Assembly: GCF_001531445.1 (NCBI RefSeq)
Contig: NZ_LQYA01000047.1
Span: 139,497 to 203,496, forward strand
Reading direction: 5' to 3'
Length of the DNA stretch: 64,000 nucleotides
From: Sporosarcina koreensis
GTDB taxonomy: Bacteria > Bacillota > Bacilli > Bacillales_A > Planococcaceae
This document shows positions 33,560 through 42,166 of the stretch, piece by piece. A program made the translations under genes and the position numbers. The notes below the pieces were generated by a model. That model worked only from the letters and a program-made list of their open reading frames with translations. It ran no database searches and was not told where the DNA came from. Every line of letters starts with the position of its first letter. The stretch's first letter is position 1.

Positions 33560-33904
33560 ATGGCACGTAAACGCGGAAATGGATTGCTTCTTGCTACGTT
33601 GGCTGCAGGTGCATACGCATATTTCAGCAAAAAAGAAAACCGTGACAAAGCGATGGTTGCGGTGAATAATATGAAAACGAAAGTCGATTCTTTTATACAA
33701 ACGCAAAAATTGAACCGTTCCGATGATACGAAAGCCGGTCATTCGGATCCATATGACTTGCAGGACAATAAAATGGTAAGTGAAGGCGCGCAAACAAGTG
33801 TTCATTATTACAACCAAGAAGTGGAAGACAAGTCCAAGGAATCGGAAGTGGACGGTCTCTACCATAAGAAAGAAGACCCGAGCCAAGCCCCGCAAAATCA
33901 ATGA
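33560..33904 (+). CDS. Putative sigma-B-dependent stress protein, YtxH-like N terminus
   Basis: A 114-residue protein with a short glycine/alanine-rich hydrophobic segment (GNGLLLATLAAGAYAYF) followed by a charged helical region KKENRDKAMVAVNNMKTKVDSF and a polar, poorly ordered tail. This resembles YtxH/YhaH-type general stress proteins, but the match is loose. The ATG at 33560 has GGAGG ten bases upstream; the ATG at 33551 is too close. The sigma-B-type promoter upstream agrees with a stress role. Function is unknown. Confidence 0.7.
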   Translation: MARKRGNGLLLATLAAGAYAYFSKKENRDKAMVAVNNMKTKVDSFIQTQKLNRSDDTKAGHSDPYDLQDNKMVSEGAQTSVHYYNQEVEDKSKESEVDGLYHKKEDPSQAPQNQ

Positions 33905-33962
33905 TAAAGAGATATTTCACTCAGTGGGGAATCTTCCACTGAGTGTTAGTTGAACCAATCGG

Positions 33963-34019
33963 GCATTAACTGGCGGTTTGCACTCCCACTTAGGTCGGCG
34001 TCTTACTGCCAGTAAATGC
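33963..34019 (+). other. Conserved-looking long hairpin upstream of yidC
   Basis: GCATTAACTGGCGG (33963-33976) pairs with CTGCCAGTAAATGC (34006-34019), a 14-bp stem with one mismatch and one wobble, around a 29-base loop. A smaller hairpin, CACTCAGTGG with CCACTGAGTG, lies just before it (33918-33945). It is followed by a terminator-like hairpin. It may be an RNA end-processing or leader structure. Confidence 0.45.
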
Positions 34020-34028
34020 GGGACAACT

Positions 34029-34054
34029 CGCTTCCATCACGGAGGCGTTTTTTT
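34029..34054 (+). terminator. Terminator upstream of yidC
   Basis: CGCTTCC (34029-34035) pairs with GGAGGCG (34041-34047), followed by seven T. It could end the upstream stress-gene transcript. Confidence 0.75.
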
Positions 34055-34096
34055 ATGGCCAATTTTCGATAAAAACTCGTAAATAACGAACATTAA

Positions 34097-34126
34097 TTGT
34101 AATTACACTGTGAATTGATGTATACT
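34097..34126 (+). promoter_or_regulatory. Sigma-A-type promoter of yidC
   Basis: TTGTAA (34097-34102), an 18-base spacer, and TATACT (34121-34126), with TG one base before the -10 box. The start codon is 34 bases downstream. Confidence 0.6.
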
Positions 34127-34159
34127 TTTCAGTAGTTTGAAATAGTGAAGGTGAATGTA

Positions 34160-34960
34160 TTGAAAAAGAAAATTGGTTTATTATCAATATTGGTAACCAC
34201 TGCCGTTTTCCTAAGTGGTTGTTCCGGAGTGCAGAACAAAGAAGGAACGTTCTATAATATTTTCGTCAAGCCAATGGAATGGCTGCTTCATTATCTTGGA
34301 GAAACATTCAACGGAAGCTACGGACTTGCAATCATCATCATCACCGTTGCCATCCGGTTGGTGCTTATGCCGCTTATGTTGAAAAACTATAAGTCGCAGC
34401 AAGAGATGAAAATCAAAATGGATGCTCTCCGTCCGGAAATGGAAGATATCCAAAAACGCTTAAAAGAAGCGAAAGAAAAGGAAAACAAAGAAGAGCAGAT
34501 GAAGCTTCAGCAGGAAATGATGGGCTTGTATTCCAAGCACGGCGTCAATCCGTTGAACATGGGCTGCCTTCCTTTGATCATCCAGATGCCGATTATCATG
34601 GGCCTCTATTTCGCAATCCTTTACGCTCCGCCGGAAGTGAAGGAGCATCAATTCCTTTGGTTCAATTTGGGCGAACCGGATAAGATCATGATGCTTGTCG
34701 CGGGTGCAGTTTACTTCGTCCAAGCGCGTGTATCATTGTGGACGATGCCTGAACAGCAAAAGCAGCAGATGAAGCTGTTCATCTATATGTCACCGATCAT
34801 GATCATGTTCATTTCATTCACGGTGATGGCGGCGCTTCCACTTTACTGGGCGGTCGGTGGGCTATTGCTCATTTTCCAAACATATTTGGGCCGGAAGTTC
34901 TACTACAAGGAAGTGCAGCAACCACTTCCAGAAACAAAGCCGGAAACAAAGAAAGATTGA
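34160..34960 (+). CDS. yidC: YidC/Oxa1 membrane protein insertase (lipoprotein type)
   Basis: A 266-residue insertase that helps fold membrane proteins. A lipoprotein signal peptide ends in FLSGC, so the mature protein begins at Cys. The five-helix core has IIITVAIRLVLMPLMLKN with the conserved hydrophilic-groove Arg, then a charged coiled loop, and PLIIQMPIIMGLYFAI. The TTG at 34160 follows GAAGGTG by six bases; the GTG at 34145 would lie before this site. No mifM-like ORF is seen upstream. Bacilli normally have two YidC paralogues; this one could be either. Confidence 0.93.
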   Translation: MKKKIGLLSILVTTAVFLSGCSGVQNKEGTFYNIFVKPMEWLLHYLGETFNGSYGLAIIIITVAIRLVLMPLMLKNYKSQQEMKIKMDALRPEMEDIQKRLKEAKEKENKEEQMKLQQEMMGLYSKHGVNPLNMGCLPLIIQMPIIMGLYFAILYAPPEVKEHQFLWFNLGEPDKIMMLVAGAVYFVQARVSLWTMPEQQKQQMKLFIYMSPIMIMFISFTVMAALPLYWAVGGLLLIFQTYLGRKFYYKEVQQPLPETKPETKKD

Positions 34961-34976
34961 ACAATGGCATATGGGA

Positions 34977-35004
34977 GGCTGGAGAGCAATCTCCGGCCTT
35001 TTTT
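34977..35004 (+). terminator. Terminator after yidC
   Basis: GGCTGGAGA (34977-34985) pairs with TCTCCGGCC (34990-34998) through one wobble, followed by six T. Confidence 0.88.
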
Positions 35005-35017
35005 GGAGGGAATTAAC

Positions 35018-35263
35018 ATGACTCAGAAGAAAGCAGGCGTCATCGGAATTGTTTTGTTGGCGATTGTGACGTTGTTTTTCGTCGTCAGAGGGAAGCTGGA
35101 CTATGCGATCTTGACGATGATGGCGCTTTTCACGTTGACAAACGCTTCCAGGGCGAAATCGTTCAAGGAGCAAGGGTTTGACAAGGAATCCCGGTGGATG
35201 CGCTATTTATCGATTCTATTTGCGCTTTCATTTGTCGTTGTCCTATTGCTTATCATTTTATAA
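35018..35263 (+). CDS. Hypothetical small membrane protein (81 residues)
   Basis: An 81-residue protein with three hydrophobic segments (GIVLLAIVTLFFVV, YAILTMMALFTL, and LFALSFVVVLLLIIL) and a basic loop between the second and third. The ATG at 35018 follows TGGAGGGAATTAAC, and the gene starts immediately after the yidC terminator, so it is read separately or by read-through. I do not recognise the family. Its position next to yidC is its only functional hint. Confidence 0.7.
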   Translation: MTQKKAGVIGIVLLAIVTLFFVVRGKLDYAILTMMALFTLTNASRAKSFKEQGFDKESRWMRYLSILFALSFVVVLLLIIL

Positions 35264-35294
35264 TAAAAAAATGTTCCCCGAATACGGAGAACAT
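35264..35294 (-). terminator. Terminator of the minus-strand MFS gene
   Basis: ATGTTC-C-CCG pairs with CGG-A-GAACAT, one mismatch, and on the minus strand is followed by a long T tract (plus-strand A tract at 35264-35270). Confidence 0.7.
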
Positions 35295-35302
35295 GGTACC
35301 TA

Positions 35303-36457
35303 TTAATAAGCCAACTTTTTACGCGTTGCAAGTATGATGAAAATGGCAGGGATCGAGCAAACGGTCATACCTAAAAATGCGGTACCCGGTGAGATTTCAT
35401 AGAGGAAACCGGCCGGAAATGTCAGGATGGCAGTGCTTAAACTCATGGCGAATGCGGCATAGAACCCTTGAGCTGCGGCGATCTGCGAATTTGGAAGCTT
35501 TTTCGAGATGTATTGGATAAATGCATAATGGGCAATTCCGAATGATGCCGCATGTAAAAGCTGTGTCGCGATGAAAACGGCAGCTGTCGGAAAAAGGAAG
35601 ACGAGCACCCATCGTATCGTCGACCCGATTGCTGCTATGAGGAACATTGTTGAAATCCGAACGTCTGATAATAAGCGATCCGCTTTAGCGAAAAAGAGGA
35701 TTTCGAAAAGAACCGCGATATTCAAAATGATGCCGATATAAAACCCGTTAACATTCAAATCATCGAGGAACAGGAAGCCGTAGTTGTAGTATGATGCATG
35801 GGCGCCTTGCAGCAGCACCGCAAGCACCATGATGATCGGGAATCCTTTTGTTGCAAACAACGTCTTCAATCCGGTTTTCCGGTTGCGTGGATCCTTCCTG
35901 TCTGGAATGCTTTGCAAAACGGCCGGCGCGGGCCGGGAATAAAAAATGACAGCTATCGCAAGCCCGGCAATCATCATATAGAGGATGGCCTGTTCATTCC
36001 AAACAGCAGTAGCAGCGCCGACGAGTAAGAGTGCAATCGTATACCCGATCGAACCGAACGATCGACTTTTGCCGTAATGGACATGCTCCTTCTGCATAAG
36101 GACGGATGCACCGCTTTCGACAGCCGGTAAGATGATTGGATAAACAGCGCTGAAAAGAACCGTTATGATGAACAATGCAATGAATGGCGACTCTGGAATG
36201 TAGAGGACGGCAAGGAGCAGCGACAGGACCGTCATCCATTTCATGACACGTACATATGACGTTCTTTCTGTCAAATATGGAAAGACGAGAAACGTGGAAA
36301 ACGACCGGGCAACCATCCCGGCGCCCATGACAATGCTGGCATCTTTCACGGACAACCCTTTTTCGATCGTCAACCAACCTGTCCAATAGGGGAGAAAAAT
36401 ACCCCATGTAAAAAAGAATGTAAAAAAACTAACAGAAAGCCAACGTTGGTTATTCAT
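35303..36457 (-). CDS. MFS transporter (HcaT/YwbF-like, MFS_1_like)
   Basis: A 384-residue carrier with 12 expected helices. It opens WLSVSFFTFFFTWGIFLPYWTGWL and carries GKSRSFGSIGYTIALLLVGA, typical of the NarK-unrelated HcaT/YwbF group whose members take up sugars or aromatic acids. GFPIIMVLAVLLQGAHASYYNYGF starts the second half. The ATG at 36457 is preferred over TTG 36472 because GAGG is seven bases upstream. It stands alone between terminators. The substrate is unknown. Confidence 0.82.
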   Translation of the reverse strand: MNNQRWLSVSFFTFFFTWGIFLPYWTGWLTIEKGLSVKDASIVMGAGMVARSFSTFLVFPYLTERTSYVRVMKWMTVLSLLLAVLYIPESPFIALFIITVLFSAVYPIILPAVESGASVLMQKEHVHYGKSRSFGSIGYTIALLLVGAATAVWNEQAILYMMIAGLAIAVIFYSRPAPAVLQSIPDRKDPRNRKTGLKTLFATKGFPIIMVLAVLLQGAHASYYNYGFLFLDDLNVNGFYIGIILNIAVLFEILFFAKADRLLSDVRISTMFLIAAIGSTIRWVLVFLFPTAAVFIATQLLHAASFGIAHYAFIQYISKKLPNSQIAAAQGFYAAFAMSLSTAILTFPAGFLYEISPGTAFLGMTVCSIPAIFIILATRKKLAY

Positions 36458-36597
36458 AAGTAATCCTCGCAATCATTCATTTACATATGTGAAAATAAAT
36501 GATAGCATACACGGACTTGAAAGAACATCGTCATACGGCGATTTTATGCATACTGAAAAAAGAGAGATACCTAGAGTAGAAGGAAGGCCAACAGAAG

Positions 36598-37563
36598 ATG
36601 AACCGGAAACGAAAATATAAAAGCGGGAAGAAATCGAATAAAGCATTGACGATCACATTGTTGCTGACGAGCTTGATCATGACAGCGATCGTCGTTTGGA
36701 TCGGCATGAATGACTGGGATCTAAATAAAACATTGAGACAAGCGGGCATTGGTGAAACAGAAGCACCTCCAGTGGAAGAGCAGGAAGTGGACGATGCGGA
36801 CGAGCCAGGAACAGTAGAAGAAGAACCTGAAGCGACGGAAGAAGAGACACCGTCTGTTGAAGAAGGAGCGGTTGAAGAACAGCCTCCTGCTGAAGAGGAA
36901 AAGACCGAAACGAAAGAGCCGGAGAAAAACGTCACGCCTACAAAACCGGCACAGAAAAATGATGAGAAGCCGAAAGTGACGACTAAACCGCCGGCAACTC
37001 CGAATAAAAGCGGCTATATCGAAGGCCAAGAACTACCGGATAAGCCGACCATTATTAACGGAATCCTTATCGCGAATAAAATATACCCGCTGCCAAGCAC
37101 ATACGCTCCGGGCGAAAGCAAAGAAGCAAGGGCGTCATTCGATGAGATGGCCGCCGAGGCGAAGCTTTCCGGATTCAATCTGACCGCATTTAGCACATAT
37201 CGCTCGTATGAATACCAAGTGTCATTGTACGACAGGTACGTTAAAAAGGACGGCGTGGAAGCTGCAGACCGCTATAGCGCGCGCCCGGGTTATTCCGAGC
37301 ACCAAACAGGGCTCGCGTTCGATATCGGGGAAGTGAACTACGAAAAGTATTGGGCCTCCTCCAAATTCGGGGAAACGGAAGCTGGTAAATGGGTAGCCGC
37401 CAATGCGTCCCGCTATGGCTTTATCCTCCGTTACCCGAAAGGTAAGGAAAGCATCACCGGCTACATGCATGAATCGTGGCATTTCCGCTATGTCGGAAAA
37501 GAAATTGCTGAAGAAATTTTTAAGCGCAATATTACGCTGGAAGAATATCTTGGTTTGAAATGA
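36598..37563 (+). CDS. M15-family D-alanyl-D-alanine carboxypeptidase, VanY/YodJ-like
   Basis: A 321-residue membrane-anchored metallopeptidase. After a basic start comes one hydrophobic helix (about 15-38), then an acidic Glu/Pro-rich linker of about 70 residues, then a VanY domain. Zinc ligands are in SARPGYSEHQTGLAFDIGEV (SxHxxGxAxD) and the catalytic Glu and last His in ESWHFRYVG. It trims the terminal D-Ala from peptidoglycan stem peptides outside the membrane. The long acidic linker could span the wall. A very strong terminator follows. Confidence 0.92.
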   Translation: MNRKRKYKSGKKSNKALTITLLLTSLIMTAIVVWIGMNDWDLNKTLRQAGIGETEAPPVEEQEVDDADEPGTVEEEPEATEEETPSVEEGAVEEQPPAEEEKTETKEPEKNVTPTKPAQKNDEKPKVTTKPPATPNKSGYIEGQELPDKPTIINGILIANKIYPLPSTYAPGESKEARASFDEMAAEAKLSGFNLTAFSTYRSYEYQVSLYDRYVKKDGVEAADRYSARPGYSEHQTGLAFDIGEVNYEKYWASSKFGETEAGKWVAANASRYGFILRYPKGKESITGYMHESWHFRYVGKEIAEEIFKRNITLEEYLGLK

Positions 37564-37607
37564 CAAAAAACTCCTGCATCCGGTAATTGGGATGCAGGAG
37601 TTTTTTT
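37564..37607. terminator. Bidirectional terminator
   Basis: AAAAAACTCCTGCATCC (37565-37581) pairs perfectly with GGATGCAGGAGTTTTTT (37589-37605), between convergent vanY-like and cls genes. Confidence 0.93.
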
Positions 37608-37614
37608 GATTTGC

Positions 37615-39066
37615 CTAAAGGATTGGTGAAAGCAACCTTGAAACCGATTCTTTTATTTTGATCCACCGTGTCCGTTCCATATACATTTCATACGTCAACT
37701 CCGTCGACAATTGCATATCCTGCTCGAACAGTTCGGCGAGTTCGTGGGACTTCTCGCGGTCATAAATAAATGCATTGATTTCAAAATTGAGCTTGAAGCT
37801 CCGCACGTCGATATTTGCAGTTCCGACGGTGGACAATTCATCATCTACGACAATCTGTTTTGAATGAATGAATCCATTTTCATAAATATACACTTTAGCG
37901 CCTGCCCTCAAGAGCTTTCCGACATTGGAATACGTCGCCCAATAGACAAACATATGGTCCGGCTTATTCGGGATCATGATGCGGACGTCCACCCCTGATA
38001 AGCATGCGATGCGCAAAGCATCAAGGAAGCTGACATCCGGGATGAAGTACGGCGTTTGGATATAAATATATTCCTTTGCCAGGAAAATCATCTTCAAATA
38101 GCCGTCTTTGATTTGCTCCCACTCAGCATCCGGACCGCTTGATACGATTTGCAGCCCGACGGACCCTTTCCGTGGAATTGCGGGAAAGTAACGCTCCGCG
38201 TATTCGATATCTTCCATTTCGGTCGCTTGATTCCAGTCAAGGATGAACCTTGTCTGAAGCGGATGAAGAGCACTTCCTTCAATACGGAGGTGCGTGTCGC
38301 GCCAATAGCCGAATCTTTTATCCAGCCCTAAGTATTCATCACCGACATTGAAGCCTCCGACATAGCCGATGCGACCGTCAATCACAACGATCTTCCGGTG
38401 GTTCCGATAATTGAGTCGGGGATTGATAAGCGGCAGGATGGCTGGGAAGAATGCTGCCACTTCACCCCCACACGCAATCAATTCCTTTAAATGCTTGATG
38501 CGAAGACCCCTCGAGCCGATATCGTCGAACAGCACCCGGACTTTCACGCCTTGCTTCGCCTTTTTGATAAGGACGTCGAGAATGCGGGTACCTAAAGAAT
38601 CCAGACGTAAAATATAGTATTGAAAATGGATATGGTCTTTAGCGTTTTCAAGATCTTTCAGCAAGGCATCGAATTTTGCCGCGCCGTCATTAAAAACTTG
38701 AACATCATTATCCTGTGTCAAAACAGCGTGGTTATTGCGAAGATGAAGGTAGATCATGTCTTTGTAATGCGCTGTGTCATCCAGTCTGAAATCGAATGTT
38801 CCTTTCTCGATTGATTCAATTTGGTAATCAATCAACGTCTCAATACCAATCCGATTTTTCCCTGCCCATCTGAACAAATGCTTTCGCCGTAGTTTTCTTC
38901 CGAACAATAGGTAGATGATAAAGCCAAATAAAGGGACGAAGAACAGAACGAGAAGCCATGCCCATGTTGCGGTAGGGTCTCTTCTTTCGAGGAAAATCAG
39001 CGCAATCGCAAGGAAAATGTTCAATATGAAAATGGATGTTATCGTAATCGTTATCAAACTGGCCAT
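37615..39066 (-). CDS. cls: Cardiolipin synthase
   Basis: A 483-residue phospholipase-D-family enzyme joining two phosphatidylglycerols to cardiolipin in the membrane. Two N-terminal helices (about 3-50) with WAWLLVLFFVPLFGFIIYLLFGR are followed by two HKD motifs: NHRKIVVIDGRIGYVGGFNVGDEYLG and HSKQIVVDDELSTVGTANIDVRS. Full length for Bacillales ClsA. The ATG at 39066 has AAGGAGGG eight bases upstream; longer frames do not. It is convergent with the VanY-like gene. Confidence 0.95.
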   Translation of the reverse strand: MASLITITITSIFILNIFLAIALIFLERRDPTATWAWLLVLFFVPLFGFIIYLLFGRKLRRKHLFRWAGKNRIGIETLIDYQIESIEKGTFDFRLDDTAHYKDMIYLHLRNNHAVLTQDNDVQVFNDGAAKFDALLKDLENAKDHIHFQYYILRLDSLGTRILDVLIKKAKQGVKVRVLFDDIGSRGLRIKHLKELIACGGEVAAFFPAILPLINPRLNYRNHRKIVVIDGRIGYVGGFNVGDEYLGLDKRFGYWRDTHLRIEGSALHPLQTRFILDWNQATEMEDIEYAERYFPAIPRKGSVGLQIVSSGPDAEWEQIKDGYLKMIFLAKEYIYIQTPYFIPDVSFLDALRIACLSGVDVRIMIPNKPDHMFVYWATYSNVGKLLRAGAKVYIYENGFIHSKQIVVDDELSTVGTANIDVRSFKLNFEINAFIYDREKSHELAELFEQDMQLSTELTYEMYMERTRWIKIKESVSRLLSPIL

Positions 39067-39278
39067 AGAAGCCCTCCTTAACTGATTGCTCACTATTAGT
39101 ATACCGAAAACCAACTGAAAAAGAAGGGAATATCATCCACAAGTGAGGATTACTGCGGCTGAGGAAACACTTTCATATAAAAGCATATGCTATTATACGT
39201 TAATCCTACTTGACTGATATGATTTAAGGGTATATAGTCTTTTTATAGTTTTTATTTATTCCTGAAGGGGGAAAAGAA

Positions 39279-40673
39279 GTGGATACAGTTTTACTGCTTG
39301 TAAATATAGTAGCTTTGTTGCTTTTAATAGGACTTCTATATACTATGCACCGGAAAAAGGTTTCGTTTTCCAAAAGGGTTTTTTCGGGTCTAGGACTTGG
39401 AATCCTGTTCGGTTTCATCCTCAATATCGCTTACGGAGCCGACTCGGAAGTGCTGGCGGAATCGGTCAGCTGGTTTAATATCGTAGGTACCGGCTATGTC
39501 AAGCTTCTTCAAATGATCGTCGTTCCGCTCGTTTTCATATCGATTTTAGGAGCGTTCACGAAAGTGACGATCGGTAAGAACTTCGGTAAGATGGCTGGGA
39601 TGATTTTAGGGATTCTTGTTGGTACAACTGCCATCGCTGCAGCCGTCGGAATTTCGGCATCATTGTTGTTCGGCCTGGACGCTTCTGAAATTGTCCAAGG
39701 CGAGGCGGAGACCGCACGTGGCGTTTCTTTAGAAGAGCGTTCCGCTGACATGGCCGGCAAGGCATTGCCGGATCAAATTCTCGACTTATTGCCTGCGAAT
39801 CCTTTTCTCGACTTCACGGGAGCGCGTCCGACATCGACAATCGGTGTTGTCATCTTCGCGGCGTTCCTTGGCTTTGCCTATTTGGCACTAACAAGACGTG
39901 ATGAAGAGAACGCGAATTTGGTGAAGAAGGGGATTGACGCCCTTTATTCATTGATCATGGGCGTTGTACGGATCGTGTTGCGCTTGACGCCTTATGGGAT
40001 TTTGGCGATCATCGCAAGGACTGTGGCAACATCCGATTTTGCGGCGATTTATAGCTTAGGAAAATTCGTCCTTGCTTCGTATGCCGCGTTGCTCGTCATG
40101 TTCCTGATTCACTTGATCATCATTACGGTTTCCGGATTGAACCCGATCACGTATGTGAAGAAGACAGCGGAAGCTTTGCTGTTCGCTTTCTCTTCAAGAT
40201 CAAGTGCGGGTACTTTACCACTTAACATCAAAACACAAACCGATCGTCTCGGAGTTCCGGACGGCGTTGCAAATTTTGCAGGTTCTTTTGGATTGTCGAT
40301 CGGGCAGAACGGCTGTGCAGGCGTATATCCAGCGATGCTCGCTGTCATGATTGCACCGACTGTCGGTCAAAATCCATTGGAGCCGACATTCCTGCTCACG
40401 TTGATTGCGATTGTTGCGATCAGTTCATTCGGAGTTGCAGGAGTCGGCGGCGGAGCTACATTCGCAGCGATTCTCGTCCTGTCTGCCTTGAATCTCCCAG
40501 TCGCACTGGCTGGTTTGTTAATCTCGGTTGAACCGCTGATCGATATGGGCCGGACGGCGTTGAACGTGAGTGGTTCCATGACTGCAGGTGTGGCGACTGC
40601 GCGGGTTAGCGGCGAGTTGGATAAGGATGTCTATAATGGTTCAATGGAGCATCAGTCGATTGAAGCTTCATGA
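39279..40673 (+). CDS. tcyP: L-cystine symporter, TcyP type
   Basis: A 464-residue dicarboxylate/amino-acid:cation symporter (DAACS family). It closely resembles B. subtilis TcyP: ILFGFILNIAYG, GYVKLLQMIVVPLVFISILGAFTK, FSSRSSAGTLPLNIKTQ (the serine-rich hairpin) and GQNGCAGVYPAML. It takes up L-cystine driven by Na+ or H+. The start is GTG after GAAGGGGGAAAAGAA. The gap 39067-39278 holds no gene; I saw no S-box. A bidirectional terminator follows. Confidence 0.93.
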   Translation: MDTVLLLVNIVALLLLIGLLYTMHRKKVSFSKRVFSGLGLGILFGFILNIAYGADSEVLAESVSWFNIVGTGYVKLLQMIVVPLVFISILGAFTKVTIGKNFGKMAGMILGILVGTTAIAAAVGISASLLFGLDASEIVQGEAETARGVSLEERSADMAGKALPDQILDLLPANPFLDFTGARPTSTIGVVIFAAFLGFAYLALTRRDEENANLVKKGIDALYSLIMGVVRIVLRLTPYGILAIIARTVATSDFAAIYSLGKFVLASYAALLVMFLIHLIIITVSGLNPITYVKKTAEALLFAFSSRSSAGTLPLNIKTQTDRLGVPDGVANFAGSFGLSIGQNGCAGVYPAMLAVMIAPTVGQNPLEPTFLLTLIAIVAISSFGVAGVGGGATFAAILVLSALNLPVALAGLLISVEPLIDMGRTALNVSGSMTAGVATARVSGELDKDVYNGSMEHQSIEAS

Positions 40674-40676
40674 TAG

Positions 40677-40719
40677 AAAAAATGCCGAGGAAGCATGTAC
40701 GCTTCTTCGGCATTTTTAT
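40677..40719. terminator. Bidirectional terminator after tcyP
   Basis: AAAAATGCCGA-GGAAGC pairs with GCTTC-TTCGGCATTTTT. It overlaps the last codons of the convergent HTH-TPR gene. Confidence 0.88.
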
Positions 40720-41951
40720 TTACTTCGAATCAATTCATAAGTCTTCATGATGAAATCTTTATAAGGCGTGCGTGGCATAACAGAAACATTTTTCACTGCC
40801 AAGTCGATCGAACGGATTGCTTCGGTTTCATTACCTAAAGCTAAGTGGCAAAGCGCAGCATACGCATCCTTCTCGTAGAAGATGGATAAATCGAAGGGGT
40901 GGTGGATGTAATCTGCAATCGTCACTTGTCCGAAACAAGATAGCGCGTTTTTGTATTTCCCTAAACCATACAGCACCTTGCCTTTCTCCATGAGGATATA
41001 TGGCGTGTTCGAATTGTTGGCACTGTCGTCGGATAGATATTCATCGAGAAGATCCGATGCTTCCATGTATGCATGTTGACGGGATGTTAAATAATGGATT
41101 TTCGTATACTTAGTGAAAAAAATAACTTCTTCATCATCCGCAAATTCTCCGTAAAGCAGGAGTTTTCGCTCATAATATTCCATCGCTTCTATATCCTCAT
41201 TCATCATCGCATGGATGGTAGCCAATCGGTACAGATGATCAATCCGGTAGAAAACTTGCTTTTCCTTGGAAAATTCAATTCCTTCATTCATGACGCGTAT
41301 CGCATCATCCGCATTTCCGACTGCATAGTGTAGGACTGCTTCATAGTAATCGAAATCGAGGCGGGTGAGCGGATCGATAAATCCATTTCGAGCTTCTATT
41401 TCAGACCGCTCTTTCAATAAAATTGAAAGGGCGCTTTCGTAATCATGCTCAGTGAACTTCACCATTGACCTGAAAATTCCTAATGAAGCAAGACGGGGAA
41501 TAATGTTCATTTGGTCGTAAAGTTGGGCTGCCTTATTAGAAATCTCTTGCCAACCGTCCCTCTTTTCCAGATAAAGACTGCGGCTATAGATATCCAAAAG
41601 CCGCGCAGCTTCGTAGCCTTGCGTCAATTTTTCAACATAGGGACTAATTAAAGCGATAATTTGCTCATACTCATCTGTTATCGAATCGAAATCCACATCG
41701 GCTGTATTGACTAGTTTTTCCGCATTCTCTAAAACTTCCTGCAGTTCCTGAGTACTTACTTCCTCCATAAGCTCAGACATTTCAACGCCAAGCTGCTCCG
41801 CGATATACGATAAGCTCTCCATCGAGGGATTCGCTTTATTGTTCTCGATTAAACTGAGCATTCCTTTTGTCAGCTGGTCTCCCGCCAATGCTTCCAATGT
41901 TAATTTTCGTTGTTTACGCAGCTTCCTGATTCGTTCACCTAATGTTTGCAG
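40716..41951 (-). CDS. HTH-TPR transcriptional regulator (XRE N terminus)
   Basis: About 411 residues. The N-terminal 60 are an XRE helix-turn-helix (LGERIRKLRKQRKLTLEALAG, then LTKGMLSLIENNKANPSMESLSYIAEQLG). The rest is an array of TPR-like helical repeats such as YYEAVLHYAVGNADDAIRVM and KVLYGLGKYKNALSCFGQV. This layout is shared with peptide-responsive regulators (PlcR/Rgg/RNPP-like), but no signal peptide gene is adjacent. The likely start is CTG 41951, eight bases after a perfect GGAGGTGATC site; the only upstream canonical codon (GTG 41960) lies inside that site. Divergent from an MFS gene with two palindromes. Confidence 0.78.
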   Translation of the reverse strand: MQTLGERIRKLRKQRKLTLEALAGDQLTKGMLSLIENNKANPSMESLSYIAEQLGVEMSELMEEVSTQELQEVLENAEKLVNTADVDFDSITDEYEQIIALISPYVEKLTQGYEAARLLDIYSRSLYLEKRDGWQEISNKAAQLYDQMNIIPRLASLGIFRSMVKFTEHDYESALSILLKERSEIEARNGFIDPLTRLDFDYYEAVLHYAVGNADDAIRVMNEGIEFSKEKQVFYRIDHLYRLATIHAMMNEDIEAMEYYERKLLLYGEFADDEEVIFFTKYTKIHYLTSRQHAYMEASDLLDEYLSDDSANNSNTPYILMEKGKVLYGLGKYKNALSCFGQVTIADYIHHPFDLSIFYEKDAYAALCHLALGNETEAIRSIDLAVKNVSVMPRTPYKDFIMKTYELIRSK

Positions 41952-42074
41952 GGGGATCACCTCCGATTATGTTGTGTAAGTATGTGGAAAACGCAAAGTC
42001 ATAACTTGTCGATGTTCGAGAATTGCCCCCGTTCCAATTCGGAAACAGCCGTCATACAATAAATCATTGACTTT

Positions 42075-42091
42075 GTTTAATTATATTAAAC
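42075..42091. promoter_or_regulatory. Perfect palindromic operator 1
   Basis: GTTTAAT-TAT-ATTAAAC, 17 bp, perfect inverted arms. It lies seven bases before the -35 box of the MFS gene promoter. Confidence 0.75.
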
Positions 42092-42097
42092 TTTTGC

Positions 42098-42126
42098 TTG
42101 TAATGGAAGAGGGAACGTGGTATTCT
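42098..42126 (+). promoter_or_regulatory. Sigma-A-type promoter of the MFS exporter
   Basis: TTGTAA (42098-42103), a 17-base spacer, and TATTCT (42121-42126), located between the two palindromes. Confidence 0.6.
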
Positions 42127-42128
42127 TT

Positions 42129-42145
42129 GTTTAATTAAATTAAAC
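42129..42145. promoter_or_regulatory. Perfect palindromic operator 2
   Basis: GTTTAAT-TAA-ATTAAAC, 17 bp, identical arms to operator 1 and 54 bp downstream of it. It covers the expected transcription start. Confidence 0.75.
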
Positions 42146-42166
42146 TTATTGAATGGAGTGATTATT

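Noticed and set aside
39067-39278. An S-box or other riboswitch upstream of tcyP
   Set aside because: I looked for conserved SAM or T-box cores and found none; the segment is AT-rich without clear paired elements.
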